This document shows positions 28,559 to 36,368 of a DNA stretch of 64,000 bases, one piece after another (position 1 is the stretch's first letter; every line of letters begins with the position of its first letter). This DNA comes from Xanthomonas euroxanthea (GTDB taxonomy: Bacteria > Pseudomonadota > Gammaproteobacteria > Xanthomonadales > Xanthomonadaceae). Position numbers and translations under genes: made by a program. The notes under the pieces are model-generated. The model saw nothing but the letters and a program-made list of their open reading frames with translations. It ran no database searches and was not told the origin of the DNA. The stretch covers positions 248,001 through 312,000 of the forward strand of contig NZ_UIHB01000006.1 in the NCBI RefSeq assembly GCF_900476395.1, read 5' to 3'.

Positions 28559-29947
28559 TCAGCGCGTGCCGCCCGGACGCTGACCGCCACGGCCGCCATC
28601 GCGACGGCCTGCGCCGGCACCGGCAGCAACACCGGCCTGACGCGGACCGCTGCTGCGCTGGCCACCGGGCTTCTTCGGGCCGGCATGCGCATGCGCCTGA
28701 CGCGGTGCATCGCCATGCGGACGACGCGCGTGGCTCTTGCGCGGCGCGCGATCGCCGCCCGGCTGCTCGGCACGCCCCGGCGCGCTATTGCCCCAACGGA
28801 TCGGGGTCTGCGGCTCGTAGCCCGGCACGTCGCGGATTTCCACATCGCGGCCCAGCATGCGCACGATCTGGCGCAGCAGCTTGGCTTCGTCCTGCGCCAC
28901 CAGCGAGATCGCCTCGCCGGTGGAGCCGTTACGGCCGGTGCGGCCGATGCGGTGCACATAATCCTCGGCCACCATCGGCAGGTCGTAGTTGATGACCTTG
29001 GGCAGTTGGTCGATGTCGATGCCGCGCGCGGCGATATCGGTGGCCACCAGCACGGTCACGCGGCCGGCCTTGAAGTCGCTCAGCGCACGCATGCGCTGGC
29101 CCTGGCTCTTGTTGCCGTGGATCGCCGCGGTCTTGATGCCGGACTTCTCCAGGAACAGCGCCAGCTTGTCGCTGCCATGCTTGGTGCGGGCGAACACCAG
29201 GGTCTGCTCGCGGCTGTCCTGCGCCAGCAGGTGCAGTAGCAGGTCGCGCTTGCGCGCCCCATCGACCGGGTGCACGCGGTGGGTGATGCTCTCGGCCACG
29301 GTGTTGCTCGGGGTGACCTGGATCTGCATCGGGTTGCGCATGAACTCCAGCGCCAGCTGCTTGATGTTCTCTTCGAAGGTGGCCGAGAACAGCAGGGTCT
29401 GGCGGTCCTGGCGCGGCAGCTTGGTCAGGATGCGCTTGATCGAGGGCAAAAAGCCCATGTCGAGCATGCGGTCGGCTTCGTCCAGGATCAGCACTTCGAT
29501 GCCGGACAGGTCCACGCTGCGACGCTCGATATGGTCGATCAGCCGGCCCGGGCAGGCGATCAGCAGGTCCACGCCACGACGCAGCGTGTCCAGCTGGTTG
29601 CCCATGCCCACGCCGCCGTAGATCACCGCGCTCGGGATGCGCAGGTACTTGCTGTAGCCGCGCAGGCTGTCGTGCACCTGGGTGGCCAGCTCGCGGGTGG
29701 GGGTCAGGATCAGCGCGCGCGGCTTGCGCGGGCCGTTGACCGGCTGTGGCGAGGTGCCCAGGTGCTGCAGCAGCGGCAGGCCGAACGCGGCGGTCTTGCC
29801 GGTACCGGTCTGTGCGCCGGCCAGCAGGTCATGGCCTGCCAGCACCAGCGGGATCGCCTGCTGCTGGATCGCAGTGGGGGTTTCGTAGCCCTGCTCGGCC
29901 AACGCGCGCAGCAGGAAGGGCGCCAGGCCCAGGGATTCAAAAGACAT
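28559..29947 (-). CDS. rhlE: DEAD-box ATP-dependent RNA helicase
   Basis: RhlE remodels RNA, for example during ribosome assembly and at low temperature. The 462-residue protein has motif I AQTGTGKT (45-52), DEAD (156-159), SAT (188-190) and HRIGRTGR (332-339). A Q motif lies near residues 5-30. The tail from about residue 375 is disordered and rich in Arg, Gly and Pro, as in other RhlE proteins, for RNA binding. The ATG at 29947 (MSFESLGL) was chosen; the frame extends to 30223 without family similarity. It has a 377-bp leader gap and a shared 3' terminator. Confidence 0.95.
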   Translation of the reverse strand: MSFESLGLAPFLLRALAEQGYETPTAIQQQAIPLVLAGHDLLAGAQTGTGKTAAFGLPLLQHLGTSPQPVNGPRKPRALILTPTRELATQVHDSLRGYSKYLRIPSAVIYGGVGMGNQLDTLRRGVDLLIACPGRLIDHIERRSVDLSGIEVLILDEADRMLDMGFLPSIKRILTKLPRQDRQTLLFSATFEENIKQLALEFMRNPMQIQVTPSNTVAESITHRVHPVDGARKRDLLLHLLAQDSREQTLVFARTKHGSDKLALFLEKSGIKTAAIHGNKSQGQRMRALSDFKAGRVTVLVATDIAARGIDIDQLPKVINYDLPMVAEDYVHRIGRTGRNGSTGEAISLVAQDEAKLLRQIVRMLGRDVEIRDVPGYEPQTPIRWGNSAPGRAEQPGGDRAPRKSHARRPHGDAPRQAHAHAGPKKPGGQRSSGPRQAGVAAGAGAGRRDGGRGGQRPGGTR

Positions 29948-30324
29948 CAGGAAGCTCCAAGTAAAGCGTCGCCACCAGGACAGGCCCGGAGCGCAAACGC
30001 ATTGCAGATGCAAAAAGGTGAGGCTCGGAGCGTTCCCGTGAACCGCGCTGCGAGATGGTGGAACAACCCAATCAAGGAACGATGGGTTTGTCGGCACCAC
30101 GAAAGGCGTCGGGTGGGGCGGGCGAGCGGATCGATCGATCCTGGCCTCGCCGGCTGTCCCTAAGGGAAACGGACGGCCGCATGCAGACCGGGCCAGTGTA
30201 CGCGCGTTTGGCGCGCTGCACAAAAGGCCAGTTCCCCGGTTGGGCTACGGGTCAGTTGTTTCAGGTGCAACCACTCTTGTGGCAGGCCGTACAATCGACC
30301 GATCAGCCACAGCATTGGACGGTC
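29948..30324. other. divergent rhlE-FAH intergenic region
   Basis: This 377-bp gap holds the promoters of rhlE (-) and the fumarylacetoacetate hydrolase gene (+). An imperfect inverted repeat (about 30062-30073 and 30081-30092) could form a hairpin in the rhlE leader, as in cold-regulated helicase mRNAs. No gene is supported. Confidence 0.4.
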
Positions 30325-31314
30325 ATGAAGCTAGGTTCCCTGAAGGAAGGCGGCCGCGATGGCAGCCTGATCGTGGTCGCGCGCGACCTGCGCACCGCGG
30401 TTCGCGCCACCGGCATCGCGCCCACGCTGCAACGCGCGCTGGAAGACTGGAGCAATGTCGCGCCGCGCCTGAATGCCTTGTCGGCCTCGCTCAACGAGGG
30501 CAGCGCCGATGGCGTGTTCGACCTGGATCTGCAGGCACTGGCCGCACCATTGCCGCGCGCCTACGAATTCGTCGATGGCAGCGCCTACCTGCCGCACGTA
30601 GAGCGCGTGCGCCGCGCGCGCAATGCCGAGGTGCCGGAGAGCTTCTACACCGACCCGCTGATGTACCAGGCCACCAGCGCCGGGTTCTACGGCCCGCGCG
30701 ATGCGATCAAGGTGATCAGCGAAGACCACGGCATCGACCTGGAAGCCGAAATCGTGGTGATCACCGACGATGTGCCAATGGGCGCCTCGCCCGAGCAGGC
30801 CGCCGCGCATATCCAGCTGGTCGGCCTGGTCAACGACGTGTCGCTGCGCAACCTGATTCCGGCCGAGCTCGCCAAGGGCTTTGGCTTTCTGCAATCCAAG
30901 CCGCGCTCGGCGCTGTCGCCGGTGTTCGTCACCGTCGATGAGCTGGACGAGGCCTGGCGCGACAACAAGGTGCACCTGCCGCTGGTCACCCACGTCAATG
31001 GCGCCTGGTTCGGCGCGCCGGAGGCCGGCAACGACATGCAGTTCGACTTCGCCCAGCTGATCGCCCACGCCGCCAGGACCCGGCCGCTGTCGGCCGGCAC
31101 CATCGTCGGCTCCGGCACCATCGCCAACCAGGACACCACGCTGGGCGCCTCGTGCTTTGCCGAACAGCGCGTGGTGGAAACCCTGCGCGACGGTGCACCG
31201 CGCACGCCGTTCCTGTCCTTCGGCGACGTGGTGCGGATCGAGATGGTCGCCGCCGATGGCGCCAGCATCTTCGGTGCGATCGAACAACGCGTCGAACGTC
31301 AGCCGCTGCCATGA
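30325..31314 (+). CDS. fumarylacetoacetate hydrolase family protein
   Basis: This 329-residue enzyme belongs to the FAH family, metal-dependent hydrolases of beta-diketo or acyl-pyruvate compounds. An N-terminal part precedes the catalytic fold, which shows YEFVDGSAYLPHV, FYGPRDAIK, an acidic metal site around DLEAEIVVITDD and the closing SAGTIVGSGTIANQDTT motif. Together with maiA directly downstream it fits the last steps of tyrosine/homogentisate breakdown to fumarate and acetoacetate. It may instead be a bacterial fumarylpyruvate hydrolase-like protein. The ATG at 30325 gives MKLGSLKEGG. The gap to maiA is 43 bases. Confidence 0.9.
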   Translation: MKLGSLKEGGRDGSLIVVARDLRTAVRATGIAPTLQRALEDWSNVAPRLNALSASLNEGSADGVFDLDLQALAAPLPRAYEFVDGSAYLPHVERVRRARNAEVPESFYTDPLMYQATSAGFYGPRDAIKVISEDHGIDLEAEIVVITDDVPMGASPEQAAAHIQLVGLVNDVSLRNLIPAELAKGFGFLQSKPRSALSPVFVTVDELDEAWRDNKVHLPLVTHVNGAWFGAPEAGNDMQFDFAQLIAHAARTRPLSAGTIVGSGTIANQDTTLGASCFAEQRVVETLRDGAPRTPFLSFGDVVRIEMVAADGASIFGAIEQRVERQPLP

Positions 31315-31357
31315 CATCGGCGCGTGTGCACGCACAACAGCGCATGCGAGGCCGGGC

Positions 31358-32020
31358 ATGAGTGCGCCACTGGAATTGTTCTCGTACTGGCGCTCCAGCG
31401 CCGCGTACCGCGTGCGCATCGGCCTGCAGCTGAAGGCGCTGGCCTACCTCGCGCATCCGGTGCATCTGGTGCGCGATGGCGGCGAGCAACACGCCCCGGC
31501 GTATGCGCAGCTCAACCCGCAGGAATTGGTGCCGACGCTGCGCCACGGCGGCGTGGTGATCGCGCAGTCGCTGGCGATCCTGGAGTATCTGGAAGAGGCG
31601 TTCGCGGACACCACGGCCCTGCTGCCGGCTGCGCCGGCCGAGCGCGCCCGCGTGCGCGCCCTGGCGCAGCTCATCGCCTGCGATGTGCATCCGCTCAACA
31701 ATCTGCGTGTCACCCAGCTGCTGGAGCGCGCGTTCGCGCTGGACGTCGCGCAACGTCAGCACTGGACCCGGCACTGGATGCAGCGCGGGTTCGCCGCGCT
31801 GGAAACGCAACTGGCGCGGGATGCGCACACCGGGCGCTTCTGCCATGGCGATACGCCAGGCCTGGCCGATTGCGTGTTGATTCCGCAGCTGTACAACGCG
31901 CATCGCTTCGAGGTCGATCTGGCGCCGTATCCGACCTTGCAACGCATCGAGCAGGCCTGCCTGGCGCTGCCGGCCTTCGATGCGGCACGGCCGGAAATGC
32001 AGGTGGATGCGGTGGCGTGA
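31358..32020 (+). CDS. maiA: maleylacetoacetate isomerase (zeta-class GST)
   Basis: MaiA isomerises maleylacetoacetate to fumarylacetoacetate with glutathione as cofactor. The 220-residue zeta-class GST has the signature YWRSSAAYRVRIGL (SS-x-x-YRVR with the catalytic serine), a thioredoxin-like N-half with LNPQELVPTL and QSLAILEYLEE, and the all-helical C-half with DVHPLNNLRV. It follows the FAH-family gene, matching the order of the substrate pathway. After its stop begins the 1-kb repeat region. Confidence 0.93.
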   Translation: MSAPLELFSYWRSSAAYRVRIGLQLKALAYLAHPVHLVRDGGEQHAPAYAQLNPQELVPTLRHGGVVIAQSLAILEYLEEAFADTTALLPAAPAERARVRALAQLIACDVHPLNNLRVTQLLERAFALDVAQRQHWTRHWMQRGFAALETQLARDAHTGRFCHGDTPGLADCVLIPQLYNAHRFEVDLAPYPTLQRIEQACLALPAFDAARPEMQVDAVA

Positions 32021-32035
32021 GGGCAGGGTATCAAG

Positions 32036-32392
32036 CCCTCATCCGCCCTGCGGGCACCTTCTCCCGCCGCGCGGGAGAAGGGTATGCCAGGAACCGATGC
32101 GCTAGCTTCTGTCCAGGTATTCCCGGAACTGGCTCGCCGCTGGCGCATCAAGCCCCTCATCCGCCCTGCGGGCGCCTTCTCCCGCCGCGCGGGAGAAGGG
32201 TATGCCGGGACACCGACGCGCTAGTTTCCGGCCAGCTACTCCTGGGAACTGGCTCGCCGCTGGCGCATCAGGGCCCTCATCCGCCCTGCGGGCACCTTCT
32301 CCCGCCGCGCGGGAGAAGGGTATGCCGGGAAGCCGACGCGTCAGCTTCCGGCCAGGCATTCCGGGCGAATGGCTCGCCGCTTTGCACGACCG
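32036..32392. repeat. three tandem ~119-bp intergenic repeats with hairpins
   Basis: Units begin at 32036, 32154 and 32274 with CCCTCATCCGCCCTGCGGGC, a period of 118 and 120 bases. Each carries an 11-bp perfect stem, CCTTCTCCCGC and GCGGGAGAAGG around CGC (first copy 32057-32081), then a variable spacer containing TATGCC and ending GGCTCGCCGCTGGCGCATCA. It resembles a hairpin element frequent between genes in Xanthomonas, here amplified in tandem. Confidence 0.85.
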
Positions 32393-32507
32393 CTGATCCT
32401 GGTGTCGCCATCAATGAGAGGAGAGGCTCGCAACGCCGGTCGAGGTGCTTCGGAGAGCGCCGTAGTGTGAGGGCCTTGGAGAAACGCAGGATGCGCTCTG
32501 CAGAAGC

Positions 32508-32799
32508 GGATGACGTGCTTCGGAGCAGGTGAGGCGCTCTGGAGAAGCCGGATGATGTGCTTCGAAGTAGGTGAGGCGCTCTGGACAAGCCGGATAATGT
32601 GCTTTGGAGCAGGTGAGGCGCTTTGGACAAGCCGGATGACGTGCCTCGGAGCAGGTGAGGCGCTCTGGAAAAGCCGGATGATGCGCTTCGGAGCAGGTGA
32701 GGCGCCCTGGAGAAGCCGGATGACGTGCTTTGGAACAGGTGACGCTCCAGAGAAGGCAGGTGATGTGCTTTCGAGCGGGTGATGTGCCTGGAGAAGGCA
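32508..32799. repeat. 42-bp minisatellite, about seven copies
   Basis: Units start at 32508, 32550, 32592, 32634, 32676 and 32718 with exact 42-base spacing. A seventh, degenerate unit lies near 32759, and part of a unit precedes the array. The unit reads GGATGACGTGCTTCGGAGCA followed by GGTGAGGCGCTCTGGAGAAGCC. Copies differ by a few substitutions. Because 42 is divisible by three, open frames form on both strands; no start, ribosome site or protein family supports translation. Confidence 0.85.
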
Positions 32800-32881
32800 G
32801 CAGCCCTGGAAAGGTGCCGCCGACCGCAACGACGCCCGCCCTGAGCCCTTGGGTGACGTTCCGTGTTACCGACGTGTTTCT

Positions 32882-32928
32882 CCTTCTCCCGCGGGCGGGA
32901 GAAGGTGGCGCGCAGCGCCGGATGAGGG
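32882..32928 (-). repeat. inverted single copy of the intergenic hairpin repeat
   Basis: The reverse complement begins CCCTCATCCGGCGCTGCGCG and continues into the same CCTTCTCCCGC hairpin as the tandem copies. It bounds the minisatellite on the other side, in opposite orientation. Confidence 0.75.
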
Positions 32929-33020
32929 TGCCTGCGGCAGCGCCAGCACGCCGGAAAACCCAGCGTCGGCAGCCGTGATCCATCAGTGCTGCCGCATGCC
33001 GCGTCTCGCTACCGAATCCA

Positions 33021-34154
33021 TCAGATAAAGCCGTGGCTGATCTTCGGTGCCGCTGCCGTTTCGTAGTCCGCATACGGGTCGTGCTCGCCGGAGCCGCCCT
33101 CGGACAGGCGGAACTTCAGCGCCAGCCCGTCGCGCGAGTCGGCCGCGCGCAGCGCTTCCTCCTGCTCGATTTCGCCGGACTTGACCATGCGGAACAGGCA
33201 CTGGTCGAAGGTCTGCATGCCTTCTTCCAGCGATTCTTCCATCGCCTGCTTGACCTCGTGCACCTGGCCGCGGCGCAGCAGATCGCGGATCATCGGCGTG
33301 TTGAGCAGTACCTCGGTCGCCGGCCGGCGGCGTCCGTCCACGCCCTTGACCAGGCGCAGCGACACCACGGCGCGCAGATTCAGCGCCAGGTTCATCAGCA
33401 CGTTCTTGTGCGCGCTCTCGGGAAAGAAATTGAGGATGCGCTCGATGGTCTGGTCTGCGTTGTTGGAGTGCAGCGTCGCCAGGCACAGGTGGCCGGTCTC
33501 GGCGAAGGCGATCGCCGCCTCCATGGTCTCGGCGTCCAGGATCTCGCCGATCAGGATCACGTCCGGCGCCTCGCGCATCGCGTTCTTCAGCGCACTCTGG
33601 AAGGCATGCGTGTCCAGGCCCACCTCGCGCTGGTTCACGATCGACATCTTGTGCTTGTGCAGATATTCGATCGGGTCCTCGATGGTGAGGATGTGCCCGG
33701 TGGTGGTGCTGTTGCGGTGGTCGATCATCGAGGCCAGCGAGGTCGACTTGCCCGAGCCGGTCGAGCCGACAACCAGCACCAGCCCGCGCGGGGTCATGAT
33801 GACGTCCTTGAGCACCTGCGGCAGGTTCAGCTCTTCGATGCTGGGAATCCGGCTGCGGATGGCGCGGATCACCATGCCCACCTCGCCACGCTGCTTGAAC
33901 ACGTTCACGCGGAAGCGGCCGGCGTCCTGCAGGGCGATGGCCATGTTGAGTTCCAGCTCGCGCTCGAACTGCGGCACCTGGCCTTCGTCCATCAGCGAGT
34001 AGGCGATTTTCTTGACCATTCCCGGCGGCAACCCCGTATTGCCGAGCGGGTAGAGCTTGCCTTCGATCTTGATGTACACCGGCGCGCCGGTGGTCAAGAA
34101 CATGTCCGAGGCATTCTTCTCGGTCATCAGCTTCAGGAAGTAGCCGATATCCAT
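33021..34154 (-). CDS. pilU: type IV pilus retraction ATPase-like protein
   Basis: PilU is a PilT paralogue that assists pilus retraction and twitching. The 377-residue hexameric ATPase shows Walker A GSTGSGKST (130-138), the Asp box TIEDPIEY, Walker B-like GEILDAET (203-210) and His box H222/H229 (AETGHLCLATLHS). The usual motif GEIRD reads GEILD here. The ATG at 34154 gives MDIGYFLKLM; an upstream TTG adds two residues. pilT is not adjacent: the neighbours are a repeat region and a divergent envelope operon. The assignment to PilU rather than PilT rests on length and the FYLKLM/TEKNASDMFL start. Confidence 0.92.
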   Translation of the reverse strand: MDIGYFLKLMTEKNASDMFLTTGAPVYIKIEGKLYPLGNTGLPPGMVKKIAYSLMDEGQVPQFERELELNMAIALQDAGRFRVNVFKQRGEVGMVIRAIRSRIPSIEELNLPQVLKDVIMTPRGLVLVVGSTGSGKSTSLASMIDHRNSTTTGHILTIEDPIEYLHKHKMSIVNQREVGLDTHAFQSALKNAMREAPDVILIGEILDAETMEAAIAFAETGHLCLATLHSNNADQTIERILNFFPESAHKNVLMNLALNLRAVVSLRLVKGVDGRRRPATEVLLNTPMIRDLLRRGQVHEVKQAMEESLEEGMQTFDQCLFRMVKSGEIEQEEALRAADSRDGLALKFRLSEGGSGEHDPYADYETAAAPKISHGFI

Positions 34155-34252
34155 GCGCAATGGTTCCCCAACAAACAGCAGCGTCTCGTTGCAAGTACGC
34201 CGCAGGCTTCCGACAATGGCCGTGCTCGAGACTTCTCGCTACGGCTCCCCTA

Positions 34253-34636
34253 ATGACGGCTAGCTTCGCATACTTGCGGCGATCCCTGTATGGCATCGCC
34301 TGTTTCATGGTTCTTTCCTCTCCCGCTGCTGCCCAGGTGGCACCGGAGCTCACCGCCGCCGAACAGGCCGTGCAACGCGCCACCCAGGCCGATGCCGACC
34401 AATACGCCCCCGACCTGGTCAACCTGGCCCGCCAGGAACTGATGCAGGCCCAGCAGGCGCAACTGGACAAACGCCAGCGCAAGCAGGTGCCGCAGATCGC
34501 CTTGCGCGCAGCGGCCGACGCCGACCTGGCCAAGGCGCGCAGCGAAGAGGCGGTGGTCACCGCCCAGCTGGAACAGCGCCGCAAGGAAGTGGCGCAGCTG
34601 CAGAACAGCCTCAACACCGGGGAGGCCGGCCGATGA
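34253..34636 (+). CDS. DUF4398-type periplasmic protein
   Basis: This 127-residue protein has a signal peptide (MTASFAYLRR then YGIACFMVLSSPAAAQ), and the mature part is one long Ala/Gln/Glu-rich helix (LTAAEQAVQRATQADADQYA, NLARQELMQAQQAQLDK), the pattern of DUF4398 proteins. Function is unknown; such proteins are usually periplasmic or lipoprotein partners of OmpA-like proteins. It overlaps the next gene by four bases (ATGA) and forms a two-gene operon with it, divergent from pilU. The start at 34253 gives a complete signal peptide; the frame is open from 34160. Confidence 0.8.
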   Translation: MTASFAYLRRSLYGIACFMVLSSPAAAQVAPELTAAEQAVQRATQADADQYAPDLVNLARQELMQAQQAQLDKRQRKQVPQIALRAAADADLAKARSEEAVVTAQLEQRRKEVAQLQNSLNTGEAGR

Positions 34637-35523
34637 AATTGCGTCCGCTTCTCTATCTTGGTGTGCTGAGCCTGGCCACGCTGCCGCCGCTGGCGATGGC
34701 CGCCAAGGACGACCCGCAGGCCGATGCGCTCAACCGGCGCCTGGCCGCGCTGCAGAACGACCCGCAGACCAACGACCTGGCCCGCTACGAGCGGCTGCAG
34801 GCGCAGCAAAGCGTGGCGGCGCTGGCCGAGGCCAAGCGCCGCGACCGCGACGAACTGGTGTTCCTGGCCGACCGCCGGGTCGAAATCGCCGAACTCACCG
34901 CCCGCACCGCGCTGGCGCGGCGCGAACTGGATCGGCTGGAGGGCACCCGCAACGACCTGCTGATCGAAGCCAGCCGCCGTGACGCCTCGCGTGCGCGCCA
35001 GGAGGCCGAGCGTCTGCGCGTGCAGGCGCAGATCCAGGCCGAGGAGGCCGAGCGCATGCGGCAGGCGGCCGAGCAGGAGACCCTGGCCCGCCAGGACGCC
35101 GAGCTGGCGCTGACCAGCGTGGCCGGCAAGCAGACCGCCAAGCTCAATGCGGCCCAGCAAAAGGCCGTGCAACTGGCGCATGAAGAAGCCGAGCTGGTGG
35201 CCGGGGCCAAGTTGCCATCCGCCAGGTTCGACAGCCGCGGCGAAGTGTTTTCGCTGGGCAGTGGCGCGTTTGGTGGCAAGGCGGCGCTGTCCGGCGATGC
35301 CGCAGGGCAGGCCAAGGCGCTGGCCGAATACCTGAACATCGGCAAGAAGGGCCGGGTCAGCATCGTCGGCTACGACAGCGATGCGGCCACGGCCAAGAAG
35401 CGGGCCGAAGCGCTGCGCGACGCGTTGGTGGCTGCCGGCGTGGCCAGCGCGCGTCTGCAGGTCAATGGCACCAAGGCCGCTGCCAGCAAGACGCGCGCTG
35501 CCGAGGTCGTTGTCTCGCCGTGA
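34633..35523 (+). CDS. coiled-coil envelope protein with OmpA-like C-terminus
   Basis: This 296-residue exported protein starts with a signal peptide (LLYLGVLSLATLPPLAMAA). Residues about 25-185 form a charged coiled coil rich in Arg, Glu and Ala (EAERLRVQAQIQAEEAERMR). The C-terminal ~100 residues look like an OmpA/MotB peptidoglycan-binding fold (VFSLGSGAFGGKAAL, YLNIGKKGRVSIVGYDSDAA, KKRAEALRDALVAAGV), though the usual NxxLSxxRA motif is degenerate. It probably tethers the outer envelope to peptidoglycan. It is coupled to the DUF4398 gene and followed by a terminator-like hairpin. Confidence 0.75.
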   Translation: MKLRPLLYLGVLSLATLPPLAMAAKDDPQADALNRRLAALQNDPQTNDLARYERLQAQQSVAALAEAKRRDRDELVFLADRRVEIAELTARTALARRELDRLEGTRNDLLIEASRRDASRARQEAERLRVQAQIQAEEAERMRQAAEQETLARQDAELALTSVAGKQTAKLNAAQQKAVQLAHEEAELVAGAKLPSARFDSRGEVFSLGSGAFGGKAALSGDAAGQAKALAEYLNIGKKGRVSIVGYDSDAATAKKRAEALRDALVAAGVASARLQVNGTKAAASKTRAAEVVVSP

Positions 35524-35868
35524 TGCAAGTGGTTGGAAGTTAAGGTCTTTTAACCCGGGCATGACGCCTGGTTGAACCGCGGTCACTGATTGGCACAGGG
35601 AACGGCAAAAGCGGCCGTTCCGGCCTTGAACCCCCTCCGCGACCGGCGTAGGGTCGTACTCCCGGGCAGCACTCCGCTGCCTGGACGTACGGAGGGCCGG
35701 GCCAGTGACGCAAGGGCACGCATCAACGCAATTCGGCGGGCAGCGTGTGGGTTCCGCCAGTGCGCCTGCCATTGTGATCCGTGAGTCTTCCATCCCCAAG
35801 CAGCGCCCCGTGCCGCCCGCGGCCGGGGCGTTCTTGTTTTAAGTGTTTCAAGTGAAGGAGGTAACGCC
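35524..35868. other. intergenic region before the YdcH-like gene
   Basis: This 345-bp gap contains a terminator hairpin (35804-35840) and a strong AAGGAGGTAA ribosome site immediately before 35869. Nothing else is supported. The hairpin is very close to the next start, so it may be an attenuator for that gene rather than the end of the previous operon. Confidence 0.45.
35804..35840 (+). terminator. intrinsic terminator or attenuator
   Basis: CGCCCCG-T-GCCGC pairs with GCGGC-CGGGGCG (35804-35830) around a CC loop, and TTCTTGTTTT follows. It is 280 bases after the OmpA-like gene and 28 bases before the YdcH start. Confidence 0.7.
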
Positions 35869-36087
35869 ATGTTCGAAGGGCAACCGCAGACCGAAATCGA
35901 CGCATTGGTCAAGTCCGATCCCGAGTTCAAGCAGCTGTACCAACGCCACAAGCTCTTGAACAAGAAATGCATGGATGCCGAACTCGGGGTGCTCCCCATC
36001 GACGACGTGACCTTGGGCCAGATGAAGCGCGAGAAGTTGCAGGCGAAAGAGAAGCTCACCCGGATGTACGACCAGCTCACCCACTGA
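35869..36087 (+). CDS. YdcH family protein (DUF465)
   Basis: This 72-residue, highly charged helical protein matches the DUF465/YdcH family: DPEFKQLYQRHKLLNKK and the C-terminal LGQMKREKLQAKEKL helix. Family members are abundant small cytoplasmic proteins of unknown function. The start has an excellent AAGGAGG site, so strong expression is likely. The ATG at 35869 gives MFEGQPQTE. The 281-bp gap downstream before the cystathionine beta-synthase gene shows no gene. Confidence 0.88.
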   Translation: MFEGQPQTEIDALVKSDPEFKQLYQRHKLLNKKCMDAELGVLPIDDVTLGQMKREKLQAKEKLTRMYDQLTH

Positions 36088-36368
36088 TCCTTCCCCACCG
36101 TTAGAACAAGTTCACCGTCGCGGGCGGTGGCGGCCTCCTCGTCGGCTTGCCACCGTCCGCGTCTTTCTATGCGCAACCCGTGGGTCACGCGGTGGGGCAA
36201 GATGGCGCCAACGTCCGCTCCGCGGCCGGACAGTCAGGTCATGGCAGCGCGCGTTGGGCCCGCCCGTTCACGGGCCGGCGCGATCGGTTCCAGTCTGAAT
36301 GAGCATTCCCCAGCTGTTCGTCGGATAATGGGCGGCCAAGCCCCGCGCGACGCAGTGACGATATTCCG

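Larger units (their letters stand above)
32021..33020. other. 1-kb gene-free region made of repeats
   Basis: Between maiA and pilU about 1 kb lacks a credible gene. It contains three tandem ~119-bp units (32036-32392), a 42-bp minisatellite (32508-32799) and an inverted copy of the hairpin element (32882-32928). Open frames in it on both strands are products of the repeats. Confidence 0.7.

Noticed and set aside
32036-32799. Possible CRISPR array
   Set aside because: Repeats are directly tandem without unique spacers of constant size, and no cas gene is nearby.
32341-33073. Minus-strand open frames across the minisatellite with 14-residue repeats
   Set aside because: More than one frame is open because the 42-base unit is a multiple of three; no start signal or family, so I treat them as repeat artefacts.
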